Origin: Hippopus hippopus
Taxonomy: Eukaryota; Mollusca; Bivalvia; Cardiida; Cardiidae
DNA length: 64,000 nt
Reading direction: 5' to 3'
NCBI GenBank assembly: GCA_946811185.2
Contig: OX328103.1
Location: 32,048,266-32,112,265 of the forward strand
The position numbers and the translations under genes are program-made. The stretch's first letter is position 1; the number at the start of each line of letters is the position of its first letter. Shown piece after piece: positions 61,801-62,532 of this stretch. The notes under the pieces are model-generated. The model was given only the letters and a program-made list of their open reading frames with translations, was not told the DNA's origin and did no database searches.

Positions 61801-62532
61801 ATGACAGACTTATTAGACCATCATCAATAGCTCAGGTGGTAGAGCATGAGACTTGTGAATGTCAAATTTAGGGCCACTTGAGGCTGTGGATTCTACTGGC
61901 CACCTAAAATTACTAAAAAGTCTTTCGGATGAGACGTTAAACATATATGTAGGTCCTGTGTGATGGTGCCATACACTGAGCATGATAAGGAACCGGATGT
62001 AACTTAGGATGAGTTACGTCCTGTATTTTGCTCTGTCCTTTGTGACATGACTAACAGTCTTCTAAGGGCGTGGCCCATATGGGTAAGCAGTGGATTAGGA
62101 GTTAAGGTTATGGATTAGTTATCTGAAGGTACTTGGTTGAACCACTGCTTGCGGCACTAGTAGCATAAAAGTGTCCTTGGGCAAGGCACTGCAAAGTTCC
62201 AGCCTTGTACTGTGAAACTTCGGAAATTCAGTAGATGCAGAGACATAAAGGAATACCATTTTGATTGCAGACAATCTCATTTTGGCTTTTAAATATGTAG
62301 GATTGTCTCAGTCAAACATATTCATTGTGTAGAGAAAAGAACCCTCACCCACTTTAATTTCCTGTTTATTCAGAACACAGAGAGAAGAGAGACGGAGAGA
62401 AGAATGATGAAGGACAAAGGGAGACTACTCATGATTCATCTTCCATCTCTCAGTATTCTTCACCAGATAGGCATGCCAGATCCGCCTACAGACAGATACG
62501 GTCCCCAGAAAAGGGACAGTCTAGTATTATTG
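2944..62532 (+). CDS. NO VEIN-like GHKL ATPase with N-terminal LOTUS-like domain (30 exons, 3' end outside window)
   Basis: Spliced gene assembled from 30 exons with GT/AG borders and matching phases, about 2,940 codons. The order is: a LOTUS/OST-HTH-like helix-turn-helix (residues about 10-80); a second winged-helix-like segment (about 160-230); a disordered Pro/Asn/Gln-rich linker with two SUMO-interacting-type motifs; further helical and winged-helix-like segments (about 640-1230); an acidic linker; a GHKL ATP-binding domain (about 1369-1560) with N-box ELIQNADDN and G2 box GQKGIGFKSVF; then a long region that resembles animal relatives of plant NO VEIN and is distantly sacsin-like. Established: GHKL domains bind ATP, and LOTUS domains bind RNA or partner proteins in germ granules. 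The cellular role of this protein is not known to me. The C-terminal domain expected for the family lies beyond the window. Exon 10 has an apparent one-base deletion, so this copy is either damaged or contains a sequence error. The 5' UTR probably starts in an upstream exon. Confidence 0.85.
4861..6104. other. Intron 1, left part
   Basis: AT-rich intron sequence with no gene or recognised repeat family. Short open frames here lack any family resemblance. Confidence 0.6.
6105..6328 (+). repeat. MITE-A copy, TTAA-bounded
   Basis: TTAACCCTTTACAAAACAAT at the left, GGAGTTAA at the right, with an almost perfect central hairpin at about 6159-6226. Confidence 0.85.
6507..6925 (-). repeat. Interrupted MITE-A copy
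   Basis: The left end (GTTAACTCCTTACCAGACGA) is separated by about 200 bp of unrelated sequence from the hairpin (ACATTGTGGGAAAAGGTG and its decayed partner). Confidence 0.6.
7132..7229 (+). CDS. Exon 2 of NO VEIN-like gene
   Basis: Acceptor TTTTCAG, donor GTATGA, enters phase 0 and leaves phase 2. Encodes an amphipathic, charged helix (VLKKAQRDAAGNRREVFEHC). Confidence 0.8.
7358..7584 (+). repeat. MITE-A copy
   Basis: Full-length layout with hairpin at about 7420-7485 and right end TTTGGTAAAGGGTGAA. The left TTAA has decayed. Confidence 0.75.
7926..8342. repeat. Two adjoining MITE-A copies in opposite orientation
   Basis: A right half (7926-8067) is followed by a full reverse-orientation copy from CTTAAATTCTTTACCAGACA to GGTAAAAGATTAA. 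Confidence 0.7.
8391..8577 (+). CDS. Exon 3 of NO VEIN-like gene
   Basis: Acceptor TTTTTCAG, donor GTAAGT, phase 2 to 0. Encodes helical sequence containing RPDLVVMEIFEKFSLLM. No named domain is recognised. Confidence 0.8.
8656..8963 (+). repeat. MITE-A copy with internal duplication
   Basis: TTAACCCTTTACCAAACAGT to TTTGGTAAAGAATTAA. It is about 80 bp longer than the norm because part of the right half is present twice. Confidence 0.75.
9116..9345 (+). repeat. MITE-A copy, TTAA-bounded
   Basis: TTAACGCTTTACCACACAAT at the left, GGGAAAGGGTTAA at the right; strong hairpin in the middle. A more decayed copy follows at about 9350-9575. Confidence 0.8.
9698..9927 (+). repeat. MITE-A copy, TTAA-bounded
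   Basis: TTAACCCTTTACCAAACAAT to GAGAAAGAGTTAA. It ends 38 bp before exon 4. Confidence 0.85.
9966..10143 (+). CDS. Exon 4 of NO VEIN-like gene
   Basis: Acceptor TTTTTATAG, donor GTATTT, phase 0 to 1. Encodes EFVNTMKNDGIGRSLFHLAI and an acidic tail. It is flanked on both sides by MITE-A copies. Confidence 0.8.
10192..10400 (+). repeat. MITE-A copy, TTAA-bounded
   Basis: TTAACGCTTTACCTCACAGT to TTTGGTAAAGAGTTAA. It fills the middle of intron 4. Confidence 0.8.
10636..10817 (+). CDS. Exon 5: winged-helix-like segment
   Basis: Acceptor TTTTTCAG, donor GTAATC, phase 1 to 0. The pattern SLTYLDRIEERLLEDFGFQD then LMGYGRFLQFV (helix, helix, then a GYG turn and helix) resembles a LOTUS or other winged-helix fold. 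That assignment is inference from pattern only. Confidence 0.8.
10902..11158. repeat. MITE-B copy (fold-back element)
   Basis: Starts TGAGCCATGCTCTAAC and ends ACAGAGCATGGCTC, so the ends are inverted repeats. Internal inverted segments AAAAAGTTTTGACCC and GGGTCAAAACTTTTT are present. It is inserted in a MITE-A remnant. Confidence 0.8.
11540..11668 (+). CDS. Exon 6 of NO VEIN-like gene
   Basis: Acceptor TCTTTTCAG, preceded by an ATTC-rich run, donor GTATGT, phase 0 to 0, 43 codons. A Gly-rich start is followed by DLLEFIKQCKMCGFTQ, which begins the helical unit completed in exon 7. Confidence 0.8.
11915..12081 (+). CDS. Exon 7: second winged-helix-like segment
   Basis: Acceptor TTGTTTTAG, donor GTATGT, phase 0 to 2. 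EEIESALCRHYGVKEVRHLG followed by YGNITRLLSHAEKH repeats the helix-GYG-helix layout of exon 5. This suggests two related units side by side. Confidence 0.8.
12790..13053 (+). repeat. Repeat-C copy ending CTCTTGTTT
   Basis: Contains AACTTCGACATTTT, AAGGGGAACCCATA and GCACCTGCATGTGGTGCTCT. Related copies lie at about 15965-16432 (two adjacent), 54005-54317 and 62628-62910. There is no open frame of note. Confidence 0.7.
13086..13285 (+). CDS. Exon 8 of NO VEIN-like gene
   Basis: Acceptor CTTTCTAG, donor GTAAAT, phase 2 to 1. Encodes mixed helical sequence around CPLLEDLAEWSQWSLVFEPE. No named domain is recognised. Confidence 0.8.
13415..13636 (-). repeat. MITE-A copy, TTAA-bounded, reverse orientation
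   Basis: TTAACCCTTTCCCAGACGAC at the left and AGTAAAGGGTTAA at the right. The centre reads GGTTACC instead of GGTAACC, which marks the reverse orientation. Confidence 0.85.
13640..14640. repeat. Cluster of decayed MITE-A copies in intron 8
   Basis: At least three partial copies (about 13645-13790, 13905-14130 and 14440-14640), recognised by remnants of ACATTGTGGGAAAAGGAGAA and its partner. No gene is seen. Confidence 0.6.
14670..14927 (+). CDS. Exon 9 of NO VEIN-like gene
   Basis: Acceptor CATTTCAG, donor GTGAGT, phase 1 to 1. Encodes a hydrophobic, helical region (KPGVLLKVVSNTSPEMVAEA; SMVIAYKGVSNIPKALLGG). A MITE-A copy ends just upstream of the acceptor. Confidence 0.8.
14928..15289. other. 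Intron 9
   Basis: AT-rich sequence without recognised repeats or genes. Confidence 0.6.
15290..15656 (+). CDS. Exon 10 with apparent one-base frameshift
   Basis: Acceptor GTTTATAG, donor GTGACT. The entry frame (GLDYEKLGKFLQEHHLHLSA) stays open to a TAG near 15455. The downstream part (ILVQLCSSVKELNHLTELGC, ending EEQQEQ) is in the frame one base earlier, and that is the frame that joins exon 11. The exon is 367 bp where 368 would keep phase. The shift falls close to 15450. No GT-AG intron of usable length fits there. It may be a deletion in this allele or a sequence error. Confidence 0.7.
15820..17251. repeat. Intron 10: MITE-A remnants, two repeat-C copies and a SINE remnant
   Basis: A MITE-A remnant lies at 15822-15960. 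Two repeat-C copies at about 15965-16432 end in GTGGTGCTCTTGTTC. A truncated SINE-like stretch (GGTGTTAAACACTGTTTTCA) lies at about 16566-16760. A good reverse-orientation MITE-A ends at 17251 with GGTAAAGGGTTAA. Confidence 0.65.
17323..17584 (+). CDS. Exon 11: acidic linker
   Basis: Acceptor CAATTTCAG, donor GTGAAC, phase 0 to 1. Very rich in Asp, Glu and Ser (DEEEDNSSGESEDEDLEEIL), hence a disordered linker. It ends near KIVGESK, a possible SUMO-interacting-type motif. Confidence 0.8.
17585..18362. other. Intron 11
   Basis: AT-rich intron with purine-rich GATGA-type low complexity near 17610-17660 and 18050-18250. No gene or MITE is recognised. Confidence 0.6.
18363..18520 (+). CDS. Exon 12 of NO VEIN-like gene
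   Basis: Acceptor ATTTACAG, donor GTATTT, phase 1 to 0. DDAIIIEDGSEE at the start has the SUMO-interacting form (hydrophobic core then acids). The rest (CEDIINEIRKEEFGVGVQL) is the helix that leads into the ATPase in homologues. Confidence 0.8.
18816..20035 (+). repeat. Tandem array of a roughly 155-bp unit (HINE/pearl-like)
   Basis: It begins TTTTTATACGCCCGTCGTCA. About eight diverging units follow, each with TTTGTCATCTC, GACTTGAAACTTGGCAT, AATACGGAGTGCAGTGC and GAGTTATTTCCCTTTGAT. Decay increases to the right. It is preceded by a MITE-A half (18700-18810). Membership in Helentron-associated 'pearl' elements is inference. Confidence 0.75.
20290..20506 (-). repeat. MITE-A copy, decayed
   Basis: TCTTTACCAGACAACAAGAT at the left, GGTAATGAG at the right, with a shortened hairpin. 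It lies 15 bp before the ATPase exon 13. Confidence 0.65.
20522..20804 (+). CDS. Exon 13: GHKL ATPase N-box and G1 box
   Basis: Acceptor CTCTTCAAG, donor GTATTC, phase 0 to 1. LDRLSKDLYSKDTHFVLELI is followed by QNADDN, the Bergerat-fold N-box with the catalytic Glu and the Mg-binding Asn. VCVRNNELGF stands at the G1 box; the usual DxGxG is replaced by NNxxGF, as in NO VEIN-type proteins. GRSTKGKHKFGYIG runs into the lid and the G2 box in exon 14. Confidence 0.9.
20826..21425. repeat. Two MITE-B copies
   Basis: First copy about 20826-21080 (GAGCTATGCTGTATG; AAACTTTTTGCTG). Second, more decayed copy about 21205-21425 (GAGCCATGATTC; CAATAGCAAAAAGTTTCGAC). Confidence 0.7.
21585..21814 (+). repeat. 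MITE-A copy, TTAA-bounded
   Basis: TTAACCCTTTGCCACACAAT to GTGGTAAAGTGTTAA with a good hairpin. Confidence 0.85.
21940..22093 (+). CDS. Exon 14: GHKL ATPase G2 box
   Basis: Acceptor GTGTAACAG, donor GTAAGC, phase 1 to 2. GQKGIGFKSVFRVTDTPEIH is the Gly-rich ATP-lid motif (GxxGxG) typical of the sacsin/NO VEIN group. It continues with SNGFHMKFDVN, a beta strand of the same fold. Confidence 0.9.
22305..22860 (-). repeat. Two MITE-A copies in intron 14
   Basis: Decayed copy 22305-22515 and a clearer reverse copy from CATTAACTCTTTACCACATG (about 22658) to TATGTGGTAATGGGTTTAG (about 22860). Confidence 0.7.
22887..23025 (+). CDS. Exon 15: end of ATPase domain
   Basis: Acceptor GTTTTCAG, donor GTAAGG, phase 2 to 0. 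WTTNIILSLKPDMRLHTR and SLLLFLHRLREITIENK match the last strand and helix of the ATP-binding domain in this family. Confidence 0.85.
23090..24490. repeat. Intron 15: two MITE-A copies and unique sequence between them
   Basis: Copies lie at about 23090-23285 and 24239-24490 (GTTAACCCTTTCAGTG to GGTAAGGAGTTTAG). The 950 bp between them shows neither a gene nor a recognised repeat. Confidence 0.6.
24514..25072 (+). CDS. Exon 16: post-ATPase domain
   Basis: Acceptor TATTTTAG, donor GTAGCT, phase 0 to 1. LVFAFLPLRSYGFRFIVQGD followed by FDVPSSREDVD is the strongly conserved segment after the ATPase in NO VEIN and sacsin repeats. This supports the family call. Confidence 0.85.
25506..25736 (+). CDS. 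Exon 17 of NO VEIN-like gene
   Basis: Acceptor CATTTGTAG, donor GTGAGT, phase 1 to 1. Encodes helical sequence (LLKKHLNLHYLHPDVASMLN) of the conserved region. Confidence 0.8.
26460..26700 (-). repeat. Decayed tRNA-type SINE
   Basis: TTGATTGACTGATTG followed by GGAGTTTAACACTG, GTGCACCTATGCATG and CCAGTACTGACAC, the same layout as the SINE at 55711-56018. Confidence 0.6.
26790..27037 (+). repeat. MITE-A copy with small internal duplication
   Basis: TTTAACCATATACCATACAA to TTTAGTAAAGGTTAA. The centre contains an extra GTTACCAGCAGTAGAAAATG segment. Confidence 0.7.
27193..27399 (+). CDS. Exon 18 of NO VEIN-like gene
   Basis: Acceptor TTCTTTCAG, donor GTAGGA, phase 1 to 1. LLVARWLACIYRSLDEFQDD and MLPLSDGKLVSLQADTVFYP are conserved family segments. 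The next coding sequence is 19.8 kb away, across the nested-transposon intron, and the phase still matches. Confidence 0.85.
27546..29362 (+). mobile_element. Tandem-repeat element (HINE/pearl-like), long copy
   Basis: It opens with the hairpin AGCTCACCTTAGCACAAAGTG/CTCATGGTGAGCT. About eleven units of roughly 155 bp follow (CTTGTGTACGCTCTAGAGGC, TTGGTCAGAATGTTTGTC, GGTCAAAAACTAGGTCAC), decaying to the right. It ends GGCCATCATGG hairpin-style plus CCCTCTTGTTT. It carries no protein. Helentron-type mobilisation is inferred from the hairpin and the fixed end. Confidence 0.75.
29415..29832. mobile_element. 418-bp inverted-repeat transposon with AATTAA duplication
   Basis: Ends are the perfect 16-bp inverted repeats CAGACTTCACGAAATA and its complement. 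AATTAA flanks both sides, as a target-site duplication. No transposase frame is present, so it is non-autonomous. Superfamily not assigned. Confidence 0.75.
29896..30674 (+). mobile_element. Tandem-repeat element (HINE/pearl-like), short copy
   Basis: Same opening hairpin (AGCTCACCTGAGCACGAAGTG) and same end (GGGCCATCATGGCCCTCTTG) as the element at 27546, but only about four units. The two copies differ only in array length and divergence. Confidence 0.75.
30893..31121 (+). repeat. MITE-A, best-preserved copy in intron 18
   Basis: TTAACCCTTTCCCAAACAAT to GGGAAAGGGTTAA. The centre (30949-31013) is a perfect palindrome of two 32-base arms around one A. Confidence 0.9.
31323..31685 (-). pseudogene. 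Mariner transposase, C-terminal part
   Basis: Contains HQDDDIAHKA (second catalytic Asp), TPCNLWLVHVLKDSL where APCDFWLFPKLKD is usual, and REELTLTMIRSLRVMSHDTL near the end. The third catalytic residue is Asn. The frame is broken from the N-terminal part. Confidence 0.8.
31904..32194 (-). pseudogene. Mariner transposase, HTH part
   Basis: RFRHECDTVNDDPKSGCSS followed by DGQDTVRKIADTFSIPYKSA is the second helix-turn-helix of mariner transposases. The first residues upstream come from the inserted element, so the start is artificial. Confidence 0.8.
32490..32543. repeat. Tip hairpin, left arm
   Basis: Perfect 24-bp stem GGACGTGAGCATGGTGCACT plus ACCC, 6-base loop, 9 bp from the end of the element. 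The same hairpin lies at 45567-45620. Confidence 0.9.
32707..32826. repeat. Two copies of a roughly 62-bp segment in the left arm
   Basis: AAAAATTACCCAGGCTCTC followed by CCTGAGTGGAATTTTTCTGC occurs twice. The mirror lies at 45284-45403. The open frame on the opposite strand is a by-product of the duplication. Confidence 0.75.
32880..36110. repeat. Iterated array, left arm
   Basis: Roughly fifty to sixty diverging units of about 57 bp. The most constant core is GAGTTGGACTTAG (variant GAGTTGAACATAG), followed by a T-run, CTATGAATGATTTT and CTTTCTAAA. A higher-order period of about 443 bp is clear at 33749, 34194 and 34636 (GAATTTGTCCCTATATCAGT). No reading frame. The dense, regular sites suggest protein binding, which is inference. 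Confidence 0.85.
36120..36350 (-). CDS. Basic open frame in left arm (uncertain)
   Basis: 76 codons, starts MKHAPFAKRISDAVIRSGK, then a basic run and three SGLTQQ/SELTQQ-like repeats. It lies 27 bp downstream of the small gene at 36377-36541 in another frame, so it may be its former C-terminal part. A perfect second copy is in the right arm (41760-41990). Function unknown. Confidence 0.4.
   Translation of the reverse strand: MKHAPFAKRISDAVIRSGKNNVRRKNTASKTKQPFSGLTQQFFSELTQQSFSGLTIYHESSIFKLSFLQIVKTSFF
36377..36541 (-). CDS. Small gene in left arm (54 aa)
   Basis: ATG at 36541, stop at 36377. The 54-residue helical product is rich in Gln and Leu (QLREALQEYLNAGQQLLQLN). The start is supported because the leader just upstream is shared with the internal gene at 37234-37896, and the ATG sits at the same place in both. 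Exact copy at 41569-41733. No family recognised; a short helical virion or DNA-packing protein is only a guess. Confidence 0.55.
   Translation of the reverse strand: MEEINYQLREALQEYLNAGQQLLQLNTHFVGEEEQNQLQRITQPYKDLGGRLVR
36542..36716 (-). promoter_or_regulatory. Shared leader, copy 1 (left arm)
   Basis: Ends right at the ATG of the small gene. Contains CGTATAAAGCTCGGCGTTAT (a TATA-like TATAAA), CATTCACCATTT, CAGCTAACGATCACTT and repeated AGCAGTATCAATATTCGGA. The same block precedes the gene at 37234-37896 and the right-arm gene. Confidence 0.65.
36830..37200. repeat. AT-rich short repeats inside the Polinton
   Basis: Many near copies of ACAATGAAAAAAAT, ATTTCTTGACAATG and CACAATGAATTATT. No gene. 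The stretch separates the left arm from the first internal gene. Confidence 0.7.
37234..37896 (-). CDS. Coiled-coil protein with basic tail (220 aa), Polinton gene
   Basis: The start is the Met of MKHNLDEINLDDFPPVENNG, because the shared leader ends there; an earlier in-frame Met lies inside the leader. Residues about 50-110 form a coiled-coil pattern (IYEEVKQLNLKQDSMMTRII, then LETLNRHLEEIKTL). The C-terminal third is strongly basic with nuclear-signal-like runs (KKNQPKKKQPEEKQSRKTTK; RKQPRKNNK). No family recognised. A structural or DNA-condensing role is conceivable but unproven. The frame is intact, unlike the polymerase fragments. Confidence 0.6.
   Translation of the reverse strand: MKHNLDEINLDDFPPVENNGDVLSSVINSTIINPPPELNSTTIIPAMVLDNIYEEVKQLNLKQDSMMTRIIDQLETLNRHLEEIKTLSASTDQLSRNIEVLRQQDQCISTIPVKIPVEFDFDKFNLHKLVDSIVSVVKKNQPKKKQPEEKQSRKTTKRKSEDDANHLHKKQRVDQKPTTPILTGQGKYGKNIDNHVDFKIPKNPKTERKQPRKNNKTVGI
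37897..38040 (-). promoter_or_regulatory. Shared leader, copy 2 (internal gene)
   Basis: Same order of blocks as copy 1 (CGTATAAAGCTCGGCGTTAT; CAGCTAACGATCACTTTGGA; GCAGTATCAATATTC) with one fewer AGCAGTATCAATATTC unit, ending at the ATG. Inferred promoter and 5' UTR. Confidence 0.65.
38324..38803 (-). CDS. CCHC zinc-knuckle protein (159 aa), Polinton gene
   Basis: Intact frame. Residues 9-22 are CFTCNEAGHWSRNC, a CX2CX4HX4C zinc knuckle followed by a PKKK basic patch. The rest is hydrophilic, ending in a Lys/Glu-rich helix. Such knuckles bind single-stranded nucleic acid in retroviral Gag and in host RNA factors. They are not among the usual Polinton genes, so it may be captured or lineage-specific. 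It is on the same strand as the coiled-coil gene and about 430 bp upstream of it. Confidence 0.6.
   Translation of the reverse strand: MNGERTNICFTCNEAGHWSRNCPKKKIRQEHLFFVYVNPHGHDIEISPSFYNVVDLQHTKFVGTLNSFFNENTWKTSSLQTTISPVENQTVDMQSDTTDITDSKICKITEQAEKKISTNDNLRKQQTLDLKEEKNAKQRKEEKTSNKELFLLQINKTQE
38857..39030. repeat. 165-bp direct repeat, copy 1
   Basis: AGCGTATAGAG to TTGTTTAAGTTC, with GACGCTGACGTAGTGTACCT and CTAACATATTGTGAT. It recurs at 39748-39915 with small differences. Confidence 0.8.
39103..39460 (+). pseudogene. Protein-primed DNA polymerase B, palm fragment
   Basis: One frame shows YIDICSLYPYVCK, the palm motif A of protein-primed polymerases (the Asp and SLYP). A frameshift near 39280 follows. 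The next frame continues with FHPVLPVHCNNKMMFPLCMK and ALVGTWVTFELFKALDCGY, segments typical of Polinton polymerases. It then fades out. Only a small internal part of the enzyme is present, joined upstream to copy 1 of the direct repeat, so most of the N-terminal half has been deleted. Not functional. Confidence 0.75.
39748..39915. repeat. 165-bp direct repeat, copy 2
   Basis: Second copy, about 45 bp before the start of the polymerase N-terminal fragment. It is therefore likely to be the polymerase gene's own 5' region. Confidence 0.8.
39958..41305 (+). pseudogene. Protein-primed DNA polymerase B, N-terminal and exonuclease fragment
   Basis: Begins at an ATG (MLESKFFTQKKKSIIQIGNH), continues with the N-terminal region of Polinton polymerases, then a Cys-rich zinc-ribbon region (FCDVGYSHRESHAC; several CxxC pairs to about 40700). 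The exonuclease domain has FFDFECKQ (Exo I, DxE) and HNFKGYDGQFIL (Exo II). Breaks seen: a frameshift near 40275 in an A-run, an in-frame TAG near 40332, and a frameshift near 40700. The sequence ends abruptly at YYKPAQ, where the right arm begins. The palm and thumb are missing. Confidence 0.85.
41394..41568 (+). promoter_or_regulatory. Shared leader, copy 3 (right arm)
   Basis: Mirror of copy 1, ending at the ATG at 41569. It begins about 90 bp after the break in the polymerase gene. Confidence 0.65.
41569..41733 (+). CDS. Small gene in right arm (54 aa)
   Basis: Mirror copy of the gene at 36377-36541, reading outward from the centre on the + strand, with the same leader in front of it. 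Confidence 0.55.
   Translation: MEEINYQLREALQEYLNAGQQLLQLNTHFVGEEEQNQLQRITQPYKDLGGRLVR
41760..41990 (+). CDS. Basic open frame in right arm (uncertain)
   Basis: Mirror copy of 36120-36350 (KRISDAVIRSGKNNVRRK, then SGLTQQ-type repeats). Translation unproven. Confidence 0.4.
   Translation: MKHAPFAKRISDAVIRSGKNNVRRKNTASKTKQPFSGLTQQFFSELTQQSFSGLTIYHESSIFKLSFLQIVKTSFF
42000..45230. repeat. Iterated array, right arm
   Basis: Mirror of the left-arm array (core reads CTAAGTCCAACTC on this strand), with the same unit order and the same 443-bp higher-order period. Confidence 0.85.
45567..45620. repeat. Tip hairpin, right arm
   Basis: Mirror copy of the hairpin at 32490-32543, identical stem and loop. 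Confidence 0.9.
45640..46092 (-). pseudogene. Tc/mariner-type transposase fragment
   Basis: NNIFWGTNPPEDCLQ and PPDFYLWGYFKDNVYQNNPQ followed by TIPELNRAIS lie in different frames. They match the DDE half of insect-type mariner/IS630 transposases. The reading stops at the Polinton junction (45630), and its C-terminus is found on the other side, near 32450. Confidence 0.8.
46866..47094 (+). repeat. MITE-A copy, TTAA-bounded
   Basis: TTAACCCATTACCACACAAT to GTGGTAAAGAGTTAA, 91 bp before exon 19. A decayed reverse half precedes it at about 46675-46810. Confidence 0.85.
47185..47366 (+). CDS. Exon 19 of NO VEIN-like gene
   Basis: Acceptor TTCTGACAG, donor GTAAGT, phase 1 to 0. PLYYLQQDVNSLHPLLLK and VHKLLLRLGIKQLSPFDVIN continue exon 18 without a gap, in the order expected for the family. 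Confidence 0.85.
47405..47840 (+). repeat. Two MITE-A copies in intron 19
   Basis: One at about 47405-47630 with hairpin (AAAGGAGAAAATGCTGGTTA), another shorter at about 47675-47840 that has lost most of its hairpin. A third remnant lies at 48200-48370. Confidence 0.65.
48470..48671 (+). CDS. Exon 20 of NO VEIN-like gene
   Basis: Acceptor TTTTCAG, donor GTAATT, phase 0 to 1. ATIISYIIYVKEQTEKQN and PVHFSHHYGNTIDLQKTFPG are conserved family segments. Confidence 0.8.
48742..48949 (-). repeat. MITE-A copy, reverse orientation
   Basis: Left end TCTTTACCAAAAGACA, right end GTAAAGGGTTAA, near-perfect hairpin with GGTTACC centre. Confidence 0.8.
49050..49640. repeat. Two decayed MITE-A copies in intron 20
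   Basis: About 49050-49275 (CCCTTTACCTCATTTCCC to GTGGTAAGGTGTTTA) and about 49440-49640 in reverse. Confidence 0.65.
49783..49934 (+). CDS. Exon 21 of NO VEIN-like gene
   Basis: Acceptor ATTTTTAG, donor GTACGT, phase 1 to 0. Encodes YQWTVVDPVYLPP and LVSWHDFFLKLGVEDYFSVQ. Confidence 0.8.
50393..50625 (+). repeat. MITE-A copy, decayed
   Basis: TTAACTCTTTAACACATAAT to TTTAGTGAAGAATTAA, imperfect hairpin. A reverse remnant lies at 50050-50205. Confidence 0.65.
50704..51798 (+). CDS. Exon 22: large conserved exon (365 codons)
   Basis: Acceptor TTCTGTAG, donor GTAAGT, phase 0 to 0. It is the second-longest exon and wholly open. It carries LQTSCWLPALQC, VPAVFSTSLSHMKQVYIYLS and HPIYFVPLRPCGPDD, with a Lys-rich helix at its end. 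Pattern and length fit the helical body of NO VEIN-like proteins. Confidence 0.85.
52148..52330 (+). repeat. MITE-A copy truncated at exon 23
   Basis: GTTAACCTTTTACAAAACAG at the left and a good hairpin. The right end is lost about 20 bp before the exon acceptor. Confidence 0.65.
52351..52528 (+). CDS. Exon 23 of NO VEIN-like gene
   Basis: Acceptor GATTTTCAG, donor GTTAGT, phase 0 to 1. VLPTKKGLWVSLNDKPMIAD resembles a 'deliver the final argument' segment of the family. It ends in a basic, His-rich tail. Confidence 0.8.
53294..53513 (-). repeat. MITE-A copy, reverse orientation
   Basis: TTAACCTTTTTCCAGACAAC to TTTGCTGAAGGGATAA. It ends 24 bp before exon 24. Confidence 0.7.
53537..53787 (+). 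CDS. Exon 24 of NO VEIN-like gene
   Basis: Acceptor GATTTCAG, donor GTGGTG, phase 1 to 0. Encodes helices around EMIDIFIEVCEVKRLSNC and IVPIMQQYLWAKFEESYKEL. Confidence 0.8.
54005..54665. repeat. Intron 24: repeat-C copy and a MITE-A half
   Basis: Repeat C at about 54005-54317 contains a short internal tandem duplication (ACTTCAAACATGGACTTGTT). A right half of MITE-A starts at about 54553 (TTTTCTCCTTTTCCCACAAT). Confidence 0.6.
54899..55092 (+). CDS. Exon 25 of NO VEIN-like gene
   Basis: Acceptor CATTTTTAG, donor GTAATC, phase 0 to 2. LEVIYRLNITGNETFEVREE looks like a beta-rich module, followed by NSIQEVNREIARHFSGGN. Confidence 0.8.
55401..55699 (-). repeat. tRNA-type SINE, older copy
   Basis: Same internal order as the next SINE (GTGCACCTATCGATCC; CCAGTACTTTGCACAGC; GAATGAATCCTGTTGC), but with a decayed tRNA-like head. 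Confidence 0.7.
55711..56018 (-). repeat. tRNA-derived SINE
   Basis: On the minus strand it opens with a tRNA-like head: GAGCCCCGGTAGCTCAGTTG gives an A box (TAGCTCAGTTGGTAGCG), and GGGTCGTGGGTTTAAG stands at the B box. The tail on that strand is short repeats of CAATCAAT. The head is clearly tRNA-like but not a functional tRNA gene. Confidence 0.8.
56050..56712 (-). repeat. Two decayed MITE-A copies in intron 25
   Basis: About 56050-56290 (CCCTTTACCAGGCAACAT at left) and about 56550-56712, ending TGTGTGATAAAGGGTTAAG. Confidence 0.6.
56717..56794 (+). pseudogene. Decayed duplicate of the start of exon 26
   Basis: GAATTACATAATACGCTAAC and the preceding pyrimidine tract match 56805-56882 at an offset of 88 bp. 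The acceptor CTAG|GAG has become CTTG|GAG, and the match ends after the exon's first 45 bases or so. Confidence 0.8.
56833..56993 (+). CDS. Exon 26 of NO VEIN-like gene
   Basis: Acceptor CATTTTCTAG, donor GTATGT, phase 2 to 1. RSFLLELHNTLTTQDGSDSV is followed by an acidic, Pro-rich tail (PALPEPEPEP). A decayed copy of its first 45 or so bases lies about 88 bp upstream. Confidence 0.8.
57007..57464. repeat. Two MITE-A copies head to tail sharing one TTAA
   Basis: A forward copy 57007-57240 and a reverse copy 57237-57464 abut at a single TTAA (57237-57240). Both have strong hairpins. Confidence 0.8.
57763..58003. repeat. MITE-B copy
   Basis: GCCATGCTTAGG at left, ACAGAGCATGGCTC at right. Inverted internal blocks GACCCAGGTCAGCC and TTACCTGGGTC. 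Confidence 0.75.
58041..58163 (+). CDS. Exon 27 of NO VEIN-like gene
   Basis: Acceptor CATTCTAG, donor GTAAAA, phase 1 to 1. Charged, low-complexity linker containing FELRAWPPVASED. Confidence 0.75.
58203..58454 (-). repeat. MITE-A copy with short internal duplication
   Basis: Reverse orientation. CAATGTTTTCAAAA plus CCCTC occurs twice in the right half. Ends GTGTGGTAAAGGGTTAG. Confidence 0.75.
58690..58806. repeat. Three tandem 38-bp units
   Basis: GTGTTATCAACAAATGTTGT plus CAGTATTTGGAAAA repeated three times with almost no change, so a recent expansion. Confidence 0.85.
58936..59253 (+). CDS. Exon 28: disordered linker
   Basis: Acceptor CTTTTACAG, donor GTAAGT, phase 1 to 1. Starts with a short motif like that in exon 27 (NIWPPPQAKDYMRSLKELPS), then becomes Gln, Gly, Ser and Pro-rich and probably disordered. 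Confidence 0.75.
59316..59526. mobile_element. Short inverted-repeat element (about 211 bp)
   Basis: Ends TTACTGTATACGTGGA and TCCACATATACAGTAA. Internal sequence is also largely self-complementary (AAATTTGCGAATT; AATTCGGGAAATCGC). No coding capacity. Confidence 0.7.
60023..60294 (+). mobile_element. Short HINE-like element
   Basis: Starts TTTTTATATGCCCGATGGG (compare TTTTTATACGCCCG at 18816), has CCGTC/CCATCCG-rich sequence, and ends CCCCTTCGGGCGTATATGCG then GAAGCTCTTGTT. It has the same opening as the 18816 array and a closing like repeat C. Confidence 0.65.
60975..61112 (+). CDS. Exon 29 of NO VEIN-like gene
   Basis: Acceptor TACTCAAG, donor GTATGT, phase 1 to 1. Short hydrophilic exon starting with the basic run RKRKLSDEKG, a possible nuclear localisation signal. 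Confidence 0.7.
61340..61540 (+). repeat. MITE-A copy, decayed
   Basis: CAACTCTTTACCAAACAATC at left and GGTAGAGAGATAA at right, with a partial hairpin. Confidence 0.65.
61826..62265 (+). repeat. tRNA-derived SINE with conserved core
   Basis: A-box-like TAGCTCAGGTGGTAGAGCAT, then GGCTGTGGATTC near the B box. GTCTTTCGGATGAGACGTTA and CCTTGGGCAAGGCACT resemble core segments shared by SINEs of many marine animals. Not a functional tRNA gene. Core naming is inference. Confidence 0.7.
62374..62532 (+). CDS. Exon 30, last exon seen
   Basis: Acceptor TTTATTCAG, donor GTAAGT, phase 1 to 1. Charged, Ser-rich (HREKRDGEKNDEGQRET; SSISQYSSPDRHARSAYRQ). The reading frame continues beyond 64000; no stop or polyadenylation site for the gene is in the window. 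Confidence 0.75.

Noticed and set aside
61826..61900. Possible tRNA gene on the + strand
   Set aside because: The A box is good, but spacing and stems do not close, and the sequence runs into a SINE core.
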